Source of the DNA: Eggerthellaceae bacterium
Lineage (GTDB): Bacteria > Actinomycetota > Coriobacteriia > Coriobacteriales > Eggerthellaceae
NCBI GenBank assembly: GCA_022791455.1
Contig: JAAVZC010000001.1
Location: forward strand, 372,001-436,000
Length of the DNA stretch: 64,000 bases
Direction: 5' to 3'
In this document: positions 54,976 to 63,617 of the stretch, one piece after another
Numbering within the stretch: position 1 is the stretch's first letter
Layout: each line of letters starts with the position of its first letter
Notes under the pieces: generated by a model
The model's database searches: none
Told to the model about the DNA's origin: nothing
What the model saw: the letters and a program-made list of their open reading frames with translations, nothing else
Position numbers and translations under genes: made by a program

Positions 54976-55863
54976 ATGGCGGAAATTCGCGAAGAGTACG
55001 TGGACTACAAGGGATTCAAGACCTACGTGAAGATTGTGGGGGAGAATCAGCCCGGCAAGAAGACGCTGCTGATTCTGCACGGCGGCCCCGGCTGCACTCA
55101 CAACTACCTGCTGCCCTACGCCGAGATGGCGGACAAGTACGGCCGCCAGATTGTGTTCTACGACCAGATCGGTTGCGGCAAGTCGAACATCCCTCATCAG
55201 GAGGACGACTTCTACAACTACGATCTGTGGGTGGACGAGTTCTACGCCGTGCGCGAGGCGTTGGGGCTGGACGACATTCACCTGTTCGGCAACTCCTGGG
55301 GCGGCATGCTGGGAATGCTGTGCATGATGAAGGACGACACCGGCGTGAACTCGTTTGTGATCAACTCCTCGCCCGTGCGCATCCAGACTTGGCTGGACGA
55401 GGCGAATCGCCTGATCAAGTACATGCCGCAGGAGATGCAGGACGCCATTGCCGAAGCCGAGCGCACCGGCAACTACGACACCCCCGAGGCCAAGGCCGCC
55501 TACGACGAGTACTACAAGCGCCACGTGACCGGCCTCTACGAGAAGGACTACCCGCAGTACCTCATCGACGAGGTTGAGGGCACCGGCGAGTGCTACATGG
55601 TGATGCAAGGCGCGAGCGAATTCGTGGTCACCGGCAAGATGAAGGACTGGGACGTGCGCGAGGGCGTGAAGAACATCAAGGTGCCCTGCATGGCACTTTC
55701 CGGCACCGACGACGAAGGGTCGCCGCTGGTGATCAAGGAGGGCGTGGACCTCATCCCCGGCTGCGAGTGGACCCTCATCGCCGGAGCCCCTCACATGTCC
55801 TGCGTAACCCACCCCGAAGAATCCATGGAAGCAGTCGAGAACTTCATCTCGCGGTTTGAGTAA
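54976..55863 (+). CDS. Alpha/beta hydrolase, proline iminopeptidase type
   Basis: 295 residues from ATG 54976 (GGGAAAGGA upstream). HGGPGCTHNY is the oxyanion loop of prolyl aminopeptidases; FYDQIGCGKS follows, GNSWGGMLGM holds the nucleophile Ser, and the late GAPHMSCVTHPEE carries the catalytic His. No signal peptide, so cytoplasmic. Likely trims N-terminal residues (often proline) from short peptides. Paired by proximity with the APC permease. Confidence 0.9.
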   Translation: MAEIREEYVDYKGFKTYVKIVGENQPGKKTLLILHGGPGCTHNYLLPYAEMADKYGRQIVFYDQIGCGKSNIPHQEDDFYNYDLWVDEFYAVREALGLDDIHLFGNSWGGMLGMLCMMKDDTGVNSFVINSSPVRIQTWLDEANRLIKYMPQEMQDAIAEAERTGNYDTPEAKAAYDEYYKRHVTGLYEKDYPQYLIDEVEGTGECYMVMQGASEFVVTGKMKDWDVREGVKNIKVPCMALSGTDDEGSPLVIKEGVDLIPGCEWTLIAGAPHMSCVTHPEESMEAVENFISRFE

Positions 55864-56015
55864 CGAAGGGCTGGGGACTCTCCGCGGGGCGGCGGGGCGG
55901 GGCAACCCTCAGTCGCTCAGACAGTCCTCGCTGCGCTGCGGAACTCGCTTGGTGAGGGCCGCCCCGCCCCGCTGGCTGGTTGACTTTGCTGCCTGCAGGC
56001 CTGTCCGCCCCTTTC

Positions 56016-56118
56016 GTCATCCTGAGCGAAGCGAAGGATCTTTCCCTGCCAGGAGACGAGTGCTTGCTTCTCCCTTGTCATCCTGAGCGGAGGGCGAAGC
56101 CCGCAGTCGAAGGATCTC
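56016..56118 (+). repeat. Two palindromic repeats, family 1
   Basis: GTCATCCTGAGCGAAGCGAA (56016-56042) and GTCATCCTGAGCGGAGGGCG...GAAGGATCTCC (56077-56118), in the same orientation, upstream of the aspS promoter region. Confidence 0.88.
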
Positions 56119-56128
56119 CCCGCCAACA

Positions 56129-56160
56129 AAGGCCGGCTCTTCGGAGTCGGCCTTCTTTTT
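56129..56160 (+). terminator. Terminator upstream of aspS
   Basis: AAGGCCGGCTC, loop TTCG, GAGTCGGCCTT, CTTTTT: 11-bp stem with one mismatch and a U-tract. A TACAAT -10-like element for aspS follows at 56206-56211. Confidence 0.88.
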
Positions 56161-56250
56161 CGCAACGTATTGGGAATAGAGGGCGGCGCCAGGGCGGGGG
56201 AGCGGTACAATAGCCCGGTTTGGAAGAACCCCATAACGGAGGAAATGGCG

Positions 56251-58029
56251 ATGACCGATTACATCAACGAGTATTGCATGCATACCGCCACCTGCGGCCA
56301 GCTGGGCCTTCAGGACGTGGGCGGCGAAGTGGTGCTGTGCGGCTGGGCCTGGCACAACCGCGACCACGGCGGCCTTATCTTCGTGGACCTGCGCGACCGC
56401 GAGGGCTACACCCAGATCGTGGTGGACCCGGATTGCGTTTCCGCCGAAGACTTCGCCGCGGCCGAGCATCTGGGCCGCGAGTACGTGCTGCGCGTGACCG
56501 GCAAGGTGCGCGCCCGCGCCGCCGAAGCCGTGAACCCCAACATGGCCACCGGCGAGATCGAGGTGCTGGCCAGCAAGCTGGAGGTGCTGAACACGTCCGT
56601 CACGCCGCCCTTCTCCATTGAAGACGGCATCGAGACCGACGAGATCACCCGCATGAAGTGGCGCTACATCGACATCCGCCGCCCCGAGATGCTGGCGAAC
56701 CTGAAGCTGCGCCACACCGCCGCCCAGGCGCTGCGCACCGCCCTCAACAAGCGTGGATTCTTCGAGGTGGAAACCCCCATCCTGGCGAACTCCACTCCCG
56801 AGGGCGCGCGCGACTACATCGTGCCCAGCCGCCCCAACCCCGGCAAGTTCTACGCGCTGCCCCAGAGCCCCCAGCAGTTCAAGCAGATGCTGATGGTGGC
56901 GGGCATCGAGCGCTACTATCAGATTGCCCGCTGCTTCCGCGACGAGGACTTGCGCGCCGATCGCCAACCGGAGTTCACCCAGCTCGACATTGAGATGAGC
57001 TTCGTGGAGGGCGACGACGTGATGGACATGATGGAAGACGTCATGTCCGAAGTGCTCCCCGAAGTGGGCGTGGCCCAGGAGTTCCCGCTGCAGCGCATGC
57101 AGTGGCAGGAGGCCATGGACAAGTACGGCTGCGACCGCCCCGACGTGCGCTTCGGCATGCTGCTGCACAACATCACCGACCTGGTGAAGAACACCGGCTT
57201 CAAGGTGTTCGCCAGCGTGGCGCAGTCCGGCGGCGTGGTGAAGGCTATCAACGCCAAGGGCGCCGGCGACTGGAGCCGCGGCGAGGTAGAGAAGCTGGCC
57301 GACATTGCCGCCGACAACGGCGCCAAGGGCATGGCCTGGGTGGCGTTCACCACCGACGGCCAGGAGAAGAGCCCCATCAAGAAGTTCTTCACCGACGAAG
57401 AGTGGGCCGCTCTCAAGGCCGAGATGGACGTGGAGCCGGGCGACCTGCTGCTGTTCGCTGCGGACAAGCCGGAAGTGGCCAACGCCGTGCTCTCCGCCCT
57501 GCGCCTGCACATGGCTGAGGCGCTGAACGTCCCCCGCGAGGGCCATGCGCTTCTGTGGGTGGTGAACTTCCCCATGTTCAAGTACGATGAGGAAGAGAAG
57601 AAGTACTCTGCCGAGCATCATCCCTTCACGCAGGTGCTGCGCGAGGATCTGGACAAGATCGAGGACGCTCCGCTGGAGTGCGGCAGCTACTCTTACGACC
57701 TGGTGATGGATGGCTACGAGCTGGGCGGCGGCACCATCCGTATTCATAACGCCGACGAACAGCGCCGCGTGCTGCGCCGTCTGGGCCTGACCGACGAGCA
57801 GATCGACGAGAAGTTCGGCCACCTCATCCACGCGCTGGAGCTGGGCGCCCCACCCCACGGCGGCATTGCCCTGGGCTTGGACCGCTTCATCATGCTGCTG
57901 GCGGAGAAGCCCTCCATCCGCGACGTCATCGCCTTCCCGAAGACCTCCAGCGCCTCTGACCCCATGACCGGAGCCCCCTCCGAAGTCACCGCCCGCCAGC
58001 TCAAGGAAGTAGACCTGCGCCTGCTGTAG
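56251..58029 (+). CDS. aspS: Aspartyl-tRNA synthetase
   Basis: 592 residues, full length for bacterial AspRS with the GAD insertion domain. N-terminal OB anticodon domain (VVLCGWAWHNRDHGGLIFVDLRDREG), class II motif 2 (YYQIARCFRDEDLRADRQPEFTQLD) and motif 3 (GIALGLDRFIMLL). ATG 56251 is preferred, with GGAGGAA ending 6 nt upstream; ATG 56245 abuts the ribosome site. Charges tRNA-Asp in the cytoplasm. Whether it also charges tRNA-Asn cannot be told here. Confidence 0.96.
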   Translation: MTDYINEYCMHTATCGQLGLQDVGGEVVLCGWAWHNRDHGGLIFVDLRDREGYTQIVVDPDCVSAEDFAAAEHLGREYVLRVTGKVRARAAEAVNPNMATGEIEVLASKLEVLNTSVTPPFSIEDGIETDEITRMKWRYIDIRRPEMLANLKLRHTAAQALRTALNKRGFFEVETPILANSTPEGARDYIVPSRPNPGKFYALPQSPQQFKQMLMVAGIERYYQIARCFRDEDLRADRQPEFTQLDIEMSFVEGDDVMDMMEDVMSEVLPEVGVAQEFPLQRMQWQEAMDKYGCDRPDVRFGMLLHNITDLVKNTGFKVFASVAQSGGVVKAINAKGAGDWSRGEVEKLADIAADNGAKGMAWVAFTTDGQEKSPIKKFFTDEEWAALKAEMDVEPGDLLLFAADKPEVANAVLSALRLHMAEALNVPREGHALLWVVNFPMFKYDEEEKKYSAEHHPFTQVLREDLDKIEDAPLECGSYSYDLVMDGYELGGGTIRIHNADEQRRVLRRLGLTDEQIDEKFGHLIHALELGAPPHGGIALGLDRFIMLLAEKPSIRDVIAFPKTSSASDPMTGAPSEVTARQLKEVDLRLL

Positions 58030-58033
58030 CATC

Positions 58034-58060
58034 GTCATCCTTAAGCGTAGCGAAGGATCT
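58034..58060 (+). repeat. Short palindromic repeat copy, family 1
   Basis: GTCATCCTTAAGCGTAGCGA...GGATCT, a diverged copy 5 nt after the aspS stop. Confidence 0.7.
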
Positions 58061-58064
58061 TTCC

Positions 58065-58093
58065 GAAGCGCCCGCCGTCATGGTGGGCGCTTC
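58065..58093 (+). terminator. Hairpin after aspS
   Basis: GAAGCGCCCGCC, loop GTCAT, GGTGGGCGCTTC: 12-bp stem with one mismatch, then TGCTTAA; weak U-tract. Confidence 0.65.
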
Positions 58094-58102
58094 TGCTTAA
58101 CT

Positions 58103-58120
58103 ATCCCACACTTGTGGTAT
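58103..58120 (+). promoter_or_regulatory. Candidate operator of the GntR gene
   Basis: ATCCCACA-CT-TGTGGTAT is an inverted repeat (perfect core CCACA/TGTGG) 42 nt before the GntR start. Position and size suit autoregulation by a YtrA-type dimer. Confidence 0.6.
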
Positions 58121-58162
58121 CCTGTGTCCTACGGTTCAGGGATACTTTTATGAGGTGACTGC

Positions 58163-58546
58163 GTGTTTGGTGCTTTGAAGGTGGACGACACTTCCGGCGT
58201 TCCCGTGTGGGTGCAGATACGCAACTACATCATTTTCCTCATCCGTTCGGGGCAGCTGCGCCCCGGTGACACCTTGCCCACGGTGCGTCAGCTAGCGGTT
58301 GACCTGGGCGTGAACCACAACACCATTCACAAGGTCTATCAAGACTTGGAAACCGACGGCCTCATCAACGCGGGCCGCGGGCGTCGTTCCACCATTGCCG
58401 ACATCGACCGCGATGCGCTGGAAATGCCGCCGTCGCCGGTGGACGCCATGGTGGAAGGGCTGGCCCGTGTGGCGCGGGAATCGGGTCTGACGAAGCGGGA
58501 CGTGCTGTCCCGCGTGGAAGCAGCGCTCGAAGGGCTGGGGGAGTAG
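58163..58546 (+). CDS. GntR family regulator, YtrA subfamily
   Basis: 127 residues from GTG 58163 with GAGGTG upstream. N-terminal wHTH: VPVWVQIRNYIIFLIRSGQLRPGDTLPTVRQLAVDLGVNHNTIHKVYQDLETDGLI. The short C-terminal helical part (about 50 residues) is the dimerisation tail of YtrA types, with no ligand domain. Probably controls itself and the SPFH gene 60 nt downstream. Confidence 0.9.
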   Translation: MFGALKVDDTSGVPVWVQIRNYIIFLIRSGQLRPGDTLPTVRQLAVDLGVNHNTIHKVYQDLETDGLINAGRGRRSTIADIDRDALEMPPSPVDAMVEGLARVARESGLTKRDVLSRVEAALEGLGE

Positions 58547-58606
58547 GGCCCCAGCGACCAAACTGCAAGTGCAATTGTCCGTGCGAGGCCAGAGGAGGGC
58601 ACCGTC

Positions 58607-59539
58607 ATGGCAGACAAGAAATCGTATTTCGACGAACCGAGCGACTTTACCGCCGAGGACGAGATCATTCTCCACGAGGCGCAATTCGACGAGACTACTA
58701 CGAGTCGTGGCGGCACGATGGTACTGCGCTGCTCGTTGGCAGTGGGTCTGTTCGTCGTTTTTGCTGTCGTGGCGCTGCTAACGCAACTGCCCGTGCTGGG
58801 GCTGGTGGGCCTTGTGGCGGCGGCACTCCTGTTCAGCTGCACCCATGTCATTCTGGAATGGGAGCGAGCGGTGGTGCTGCGCGGCGGCAAGTTCCACCGA
58901 GTGGCCGGCCCGGGCCTGTTCTTTATGGTGCCGCTGCTGGATTCCGTCACCGCCACCGTGGATACCCGCATGCGCTCCACCGCCTTCAAAGCAGAGCACG
59001 TCCTGACGGCCGACCTGGTGCCGGTTGATGTGGATGCGGTGCTCTTCTGGGCCATCTTCGACGCAGAAAAGGCCTGCTCGGAAGTGAAGAACTACGTGCG
59101 CCTGGTGTATTGGGTGGCGCAGACCACCCTGCGGGACGTGATGGGCGCGGTCACCATTGCGCAGTTGTCCACCCGCCGCACCCAGATCGACCGCGAGGTG
59201 AAGGAGATCCTGGAAAAGAAGACCAGCGAGTACGGCATCACGGTGCTGGCGGTGGAGATTCGCGACATCGAGGTACCGGAAGATTTGCAGGAGGCCCTTT
59301 CCGCCGAGGCCCGCGCCGAGCGGGAGAGCAACGCTCGCGTGATGCTGGCGGAAGTGGAGCGGGAAGTCTCCGACATCTTCGTGGAGGCGGCCGAAACCTA
59401 CGGCAACAAAGACGCCGCCCTGCAGCTGCGCGCCATGAGCTTCGTGGCCGACTCCGTGAAAGAACGCGGCGGCACCGTGGTAATCCCCAGCGTCCTCTCA
59501 GAAGCCTTCGAAGGCCTCGGCAAACTAGGCAAGCTGTAG
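58607..59539 (+). CDS. SPFH/stomatin-like (slipin) membrane protein
   Basis: 310 residues. Two closely spaced membrane segments (about 40-85) are followed by an SPFH/band-7 domain (VILEWERAVVLRGGKFHRVAGPGLFFMVPLLDSV ...) and a helical C-terminal region ending in EAFEGLGKLGKL. Slipins organise membrane microdomains and often partner an NfeD protease-like gene, absent here. The last 108 bp are repeated at 60681-60788, on the far side of a two-gene cassette. Confidence 0.9.
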   Translation: MADKKSYFDEPSDFTAEDEIILHEAQFDETTTSRGGTMVLRCSLAVGLFVVFAVVALLTQLPVLGLVGLVAAALLFSCTHVILEWERAVVLRGGKFHRVAGPGLFFMVPLLDSVTATVDTRMRSTAFKAEHVLTADLVPVDVDAVLFWAIFDAEKACSEVKNYVRLVYWVAQTTLRDVMGAVTIAQLSTRRTQIDREVKEILEKKTSEYGITVLAVEIRDIEVPEDLQEALSAEARAERESNARVMLAEVEREVSDIFVEAAETYGNKDAALQLRAMSFVADSVKERGGTVVIPSVLSEAFEGLGKLGKL

Positions 59540-59550
59540 AGTGGCGGGGT

Positions 59551-60081
59551 TTAGCTGGCGCTGCCCTCGGCAAATTCCATAATGCGTCGCGCAGTGGCGC
59601 GGCTCACCTTGCTGGTGTCCCCCTTGTTCAGATAGGCATAGACGTTGCCCTTGTTGAGGCCGAGCGCCTTGCAGAGTTTGTAAACCGTAAGTCCGCTCTG
59701 GCCCATTAATGCGCGGGTCTTTTCCCTCATGAGCGCGCTAACGCGGCGATCCGCCACCACCGCGTCCCGTTTTGCGAGGTAAGCCCTCCAGACTTTTCGA
59801 TAGCGGTCGGGGGCGCTTTCCGATGCCAGATAGCTCTCGACGCTATCAAAAGCCGCGTATTCGGCCAGGAATTTGCCGTAGCCTTCTTCGAGCCAAGACC
59901 CTCTGGCGAGCGTAGCCGCGTATTCTGCCTTGCCCTGAACAGCCGCAAATGCCATAACCGTTTCAGCGGCCGCAGGCGCCTCGTTGACGACACGACTTAT
60001 GAGCCTTTTCAGATTGTCGGTTTCGAGGCCCGTGAGCTCTCGACAGTAGGCCCGCAGGAATCCTTTGAACGTAAGGTTCAT
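59551..60081 (-). CDS. HTH protein, probable antitoxin partner of the nucleotidyltransferase
   Basis: 176 residues. The N-terminal 120 residues are helical and unrecognised. The C-terminus has an XRE-like HTH (GLTVYKLCKALGLNKGNVYAYLNKGDTSKVSRATARRIMEFA). It overlaps the upstream nucleotidyltransferase gene by 4 nt. The order (nucleotidyltransferase first, HTH second) fits a toxin-antitoxin or AbiE-like pair; which one is toxic is not shown by sequence. Confidence 0.7.
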   Translation of the reverse strand: MNLTFKGFLRAYCRELTGLETDNLKRLISRVVNEAPAAAETVMAFAAVQGKAEYAATLARGSWLEEGYGKFLAEYAAFDSVESYLASESAPDRYRKVWRAYLAKRDAVVADRRVSALMREKTRALMGQSGLTVYKLCKALGLNKGNVYAYLNKGDTSKVSRATARRIMEFAEGSAS

Positions 60082-60608
60082 CTTCCGTTCCTTTTGCAGA
60101 AGCGCTCGTATGCCCCAACCATCTCACGATATCGTCGGGGGGCGAGGGCCGAAGCCTTTGCCTCATTGTCGTCGAGGACGAGGGTTGCTAGCAATTCCCA
60201 GTCAAGGCGCCCCTGCGAAGCGGCGTCGTCGATGTCTGTCACATCATTTGGTCGCTCCGCATAGAGCTTCATGACGACGAGGTCCTCTGCTGAAGGCGTG
60301 GCGAACGTAATGGCTCGCGCACCAATATCGAGAATCTCTAGCCGATCTTCGAAGTTATAGGGGATTTGATCCGTATAGGCAGCAGCTGCGCTGTTTACGA
60401 CAGGGTACGAAGCGAGGATCTCCCGAAGAGCATCGTCTGCATGCAGAATATCCACGTCATGCGTTTTCGGCCGTTTTGTCAAATCTCGCAGTACGAACGC
60501 AGCTCCCCCAATAACGATCACGACAGGACGTGGCTCCTGAATTCCGATGGTGAGCGCAGCCTCTTCGTCAATCTCAAGGAGCGTTTTCTGAAGTTCGAAT
60601 TTGTCCAT
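60078..60608 (-). CDS. Nucleotidyltransferase-fold protein (DUF6036-like), probable toxin
   Basis: About 176 residues from the second of two adjacent ATGs, the better spaced from AAAGG. PVVIVIGGAAFVLRDLTKRPKTHDVDIL contains the GG...D-x-D pattern of minimal nucleotidyltransferases; DLVVMKLYAERPNDVTDIDDA is the typical downstream helix. Relatives include AbiEii/MenT-type toxins that modify tRNA. Co-transcribed with the HTH gene. Both lie within duplicated slipin-gene ends. Confidence 0.72.
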   Translation of the reverse strand: MDKFELQKTLLEIDEEAALTIGIQEPRPVVIVIGGAAFVLRDLTKRPKTHDVDILHADDALREILASYPVVNSAAAAYTDQIPYNFEDRLEILDIGARAITFATPSAEDLVVMKLYAERPNDVTDIDDAASQGRLDWELLATLVLDDNEAKASALAPRRYREMVGAYERFCKRNGR

Positions 60609-60680
60609 CATGGCCTTTCTAGCATAATATTAATGATCTTGAATAATACTATTTGCAAGAAAGAATGTCGAGACTAGTCA

Positions 60681-60788
60681 GCCATGAGCTTCGTGGCCGA
60701 TTTCGCGAAAGAACGCGGCGGCACCGCGGTGATCCCCAGCGTCCTGCCCGAAGCCTTCGAAGGCCTCGGCAAACTGGGCAAGCTGTAG
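60681..60788 (+). pseudogene. Duplicated 3' end of the slipin gene
   Basis: 108 bp match slipin-gene bases 59432-59539 to the same stop codon, with 9 differences counted by eye (about 92% identity), several of them silent. It has no upstream part of the gene. It forms a direct repeat flanking the nucleotidyltransferase/HTH cassette. The rest of 60609-61063 (455 bp) shows only a possible further short coding remnant (about 60823-60897) and the promoter region of the next gene. Confidence 0.85.
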
Positions 60789-60968
60789 GGCGATGAGCCC
60801 GTCGCACTGGTGCCACGCTCTTCACCCTCGACCGCAGGCTCCAGCAAATCTGCGAAGAAAACCTCGTAAGCTGCATCTGGTTGGAGCCGAAGTAGAAAAG
60901 AATCCTAGGTGAGTGGTATTTTCGACATTGCTTCTGAACTGGTCACTCTTTTCGCAATGGAAAAAGTT

Positions 60969-60984
60969 TCCTACAAAAGTAGGA
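60969..60984 (+). promoter_or_regulatory. Small palindrome upstream of the cytochrome-molybdenum operon
   Basis: TCCTAC-AAAA-GTAGGA, 80 nt before the gene start; a TATGAT -10-like element lies at 61010-61015. Outer bases CCTAC/GTAGG are the same as in the palindrome at 36316, though the spacing differs. Confidence 0.45.
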
Positions 60985-61063
60985 TAACTATACCAAAGCC
61001 TTAGGATTTATGATATTCTCCTCCGTGAGCAGATAGCTCATAATTCAAGAGAAGGAGGTTATC

Positions 61064-62683
61064 GTGCGGAAAAGGAGTTTGTGCGCGGCGGTAGTCTGCG
61101 GCGTGGTGGGGTTGTCGCTCGCCGCCTGCGTGCCGGATGTCGGCCAAGACCAGCAACAGCTGCCAGCCGAGCAAGCGGTTGACGTAGAGAATGTTAATGA
61201 GATCGCTAAGACCGAGGGGCTTGCGGGAATTTATGAGTACATGGATCAGAAGACCCAGGATTATGCCCCTAAGATTACGACTTTGGAAGATGGCCGGCAG
61301 GTTCAGCGCACTCCTGAATCAGGGGAGGATAGCGTGTTCCCCGGTGCTCAAACTGCATACAACACCTTCTCTCTGAACGCGGACAACCGCGGATGTGACT
61401 CTTGCCACAGCGAAGGGTTGGCGGAAGTTGTTGCCAATATGACCTACAAACATTTTCCACTGAGCAATGGCATGGGAACAAATGTTGACGTGGAGACTTG
61501 CCTTCCCTGCCATAACGAGAGCGACCGGATGATGCATGGCCTTCAGAATCAGTTCGGTAGCCTCATTCATGGCATCCATAGTCGCGAGAGCTTCAAGGGT
61601 GATTGCATGTCTTGCCATTCGGCAACGGCGGACGGTGAGGGTATGCTGCTCTGGGATGTGGCGAAATACGATGTTCTGTCCGGCATTAGCGCAGTCGAGA
61701 ACGTTCAAGGCGACTTCACCTACGATCAGGATGTTCGCGGTGGCAATCTGGCTAATACCTGGTGGCCCATGGGAGACTCTATCGGCGGCATCGCGGCTAT
61801 CGAGGATACCCTTGATTACGGCGTAAACGCTGGCTTCGAGGACAAGGAACCGAGCCAAGAAGAGTTTGATAATTGGGAGATCACTGTTTCGGGCATGGTC
61901 GACAATCCGTTTACCATCACCCTGAAAGAGCTTATCGAGCAAGCCCCTTCTGAGACGTTCGTCAGCTCCGAGCAGTGCATCATCAATCCTCCTTCCGGAG
62001 AATTTCTGAGCAACACCGAAGTGACCGGCGTTCCCATTTCTTGGCTTCTGGAGAAGGCGGGGGTCCAAGAAGGTGCTACCACGATCATGCCTTACGGCGC
62101 CGATGATTGCTCTGGATTCGCGAACACTCTGGAGAACCTCGCCAGCGAAGGCGGTTGGATTATCTATCAAGTAGAGGGCGAAATGCTGGACTATATGGAG
62201 GGGTTCCCTGCCCGCGTATGGTTCCCTGACCACAGCTATCCGATGGCTGTCCGCTGGATCAGCGAGATCGCGGTGACCGACGAAGAGCCCCATTACAATG
62301 AAGGCTTTGGTATTGCTGGCGTGTTTGGTGGTGCGGGCGACTGGATTGGCAATGGCGATCCGACGGTCGAGTTCAAGAACAAGCCCAACAGCGCCATTTG
62401 CAATACTCCGGAAGGTCTCATCATTCCGGCTGGCCAGCCCTATACGTTCGAAGGCTACGCTGACGCCATCAACGAGCAAGTGACCGCAGTTGAGTTCTCC
62501 ATGGACGGCGGTGCCACCTGGACTTCCTTCGACACTTCCGACTCGGACAAGAAAAAGTGGGTGTACTGGTACTTCACCTTCACGCCCGAAGACCCTGGTG
62601 CCTATGTGCTGCAGGTGCGTGCGGTATCTGGCGATGGGCGCGTCCAGTACTATCCGGACAAAGTCATGGTCAACGCTAAGTAA
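61064..62683 (+). CDS. Lipoprotein with three c-type haem sites fused to a sulfite oxidase-like molybdopterin domain
   Basis: 539 residues from GTG 61064 (AGGAGG upstream). Lipobox LSLAAC. The cytochrome part (about 100-190) holds three CxxCH motifs: CDSCH, CLPCH and CMSCH. A sulfite oxidase-type molybdopterin domain follows (about 270-410; SEQCIINPPSGEFLSNTEVTGVPISWLLEKAG), with the Cys of SEQC as likely Mo ligand. Then comes an Ig-like Mo-co dimerisation domain (about 430-539). Membrane-anchored outside the cell, it could pass electrons directly between haems and Mo. It starts an operon with a second Mo-domain protein and an Fe-S subunit. Substrate unknown. Confidence 0.85.
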   Translation: MRKRSLCAAVVCGVVGLSLAACVPDVGQDQQQLPAEQAVDVENVNEIAKTEGLAGIYEYMDQKTQDYAPKITTLEDGRQVQRTPESGEDSVFPGAQTAYNTFSLNADNRGCDSCHSEGLAEVVANMTYKHFPLSNGMGTNVDVETCLPCHNESDRMMHGLQNQFGSLIHGIHSRESFKGDCMSCHSATADGEGMLLWDVAKYDVLSGISAVENVQGDFTYDQDVRGGNLANTWWPMGDSIGGIAAIEDTLDYGVNAGFEDKEPSQEEFDNWEITVSGMVDNPFTITLKELIEQAPSETFVSSEQCIINPPSGEFLSNTEVTGVPISWLLEKAGVQEGATTIMPYGADDCSGFANTLENLASEGGWIIYQVEGEMLDYMEGFPARVWFPDHSYPMAVRWISEIAVTDEEPHYNEGFGIAGVFGGAGDWIGNGDPTVEFKNKPNSAICNTPEGLIIPAGQPYTFEGYADAINEQVTAVEFSMDGGATWTSFDTSDSDKKKWVYWYFTFTPEDPGAYVLQVRAVSGDGRVQYYPDKVMVNAK

Positions 62684-62757
62684 TCCTGCTCGCTTTAATC
62701 GCTGATGTTGTGGCCGCTTCGGGAGCGGGGCGGCTACTTACGAAAGAGAGGTGTGCG

Positions 62758-63570
62758 ATGAGCACATTGAAGAAGACCCTCATTTTGGGGACCACTTCCG
62801 CCCTCGCGCTGAGCGGTATGGCGGCGGGGGTCTCGGTAGCGGCGCCGCTGGATGACGCGCCGTCGGATCAGGCCGTGGCCCAAGAGGCCAACAGCGCCTA
62901 TTACAAGACTGACATTGTGCGACCCACCGTGGTGGCTGGCACTTTCGCCTTTACTCAAACCGAGGTGTCGCCCTCGCCGGTGATCTCTGCCATTACGAAG
63001 GCTTCCAAGTACCTGTGCAACAGCCAGGGTCACATGGTGAAGGACGACTCCACCTTGCCGGAGAACTGGACCATCCAGATCAAGGGCCAGGTGAAGAACC
63101 CCGATTCGTTCACCATGCAGGAGCTGGCGGATTCTGCTGCCAAGCAGCAGCTTACCATGGGATGTTCGTGCATGGGCAACCCGGTGGATGGCACCGCAAG
63201 TGGCAACGCCGAGGTGACCGGCGTCTCTGTAAAGATGCTCTTGGACGCCGCCCAGGTGGAAGCGGGCGCCAATACCATCGTGTTCACGTCCGCCGACGGC
63301 TACGAGGTTGCTCTGCCCTTGGATTACGTGGCTCGCCGTTACTGCCCCATCGTGTTCGACGTGAACGGCGCCCCCATCGCCGAGGTGGTGGGTGGCAGCA
63401 ACCAGCTGTGGCTGGGGGCAACTTCCGCCAACTACTTCGCCCGCGACGTGGTGTGCATCACTCTGGAAGAGCGTCAAACTCCTCCGCCCAGCCCTTCCAA
63501 CGAAGAGGCGCGCGAGGCGTATCAGAACCTTCCCAATGTCGGCATTCTGTTCGGCGGGGAAATCCGCTAG
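62758..63570 (+). CDS. Secreted sulfite oxidase-like molybdopterin-binding protein
   Basis: 270 residues from ATG 62758 (AGAGG upstream). Signal peptide (LILGTTSALALSGMAAGVSVAAP), then an oxidoreductase molybdopterin-binding domain: WTIQIKGQVKNPDSFTMQELADSA, GCSCMGNPVDGTASGNAEVTGVSVKMLLDAA, with the likely Mo-ligand Cys in CSCMGNP. No dimerisation domain. Probably works with the preceding haem-Mo protein and the following Fe-S protein as an extracytoplasmic complex. Confidence 0.85.
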   Translation: MSTLKKTLILGTTSALALSGMAAGVSVAAPLDDAPSDQAVAQEANSAYYKTDIVRPTVVAGTFAFTQTEVSPSPVISAITKASKYLCNSQGHMVKDDSTLPENWTIQIKGQVKNPDSFTMQELADSAAKQQLTMGCSCMGNPVDGTASGNAEVTGVSVKMLLDAAQVEAGANTIVFTSADGYEVALPLDYVARRYCPIVFDVNGAPIAEVVGGSNQLWLGATSANYFARDVVCITLEERQTPPPSPSNEEAREAYQNLPNVGILFGGEIR

Positions 63571-63617
63571 GCAGCTGACTCTGGTTTCTGACGGAACCGA
63601 AAGGGAAGGAGGAGGAA

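Noticed and set aside
53473..55905. Minus-strand open frame of about 810 codons opposite the APC permease and hydrolase
   Set aside because: His/Asp/Gly-rich nonsense typical of the antisense of high-GC genes; the plus strand has two family-matched genes with ribosome sites.
56017..58038. Minus-strand open frame of about 670 codons opposite aspS
   Set aside because: aspS on the plus strand is full length with all class II motifs; the antisense frame is a compositional artefact.
27771..58060. Palindromic repeats as insertion sequences
   Set aside because: Elements are under about 170 bp, encode no transposase, and show no clear target duplications; they are listed as repeats only.
60823..60897. 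Short coding-like remnant after the slipin duplicate
   Set aside because: About 24 codons without a start or a recognisable family; too little to call a gene.
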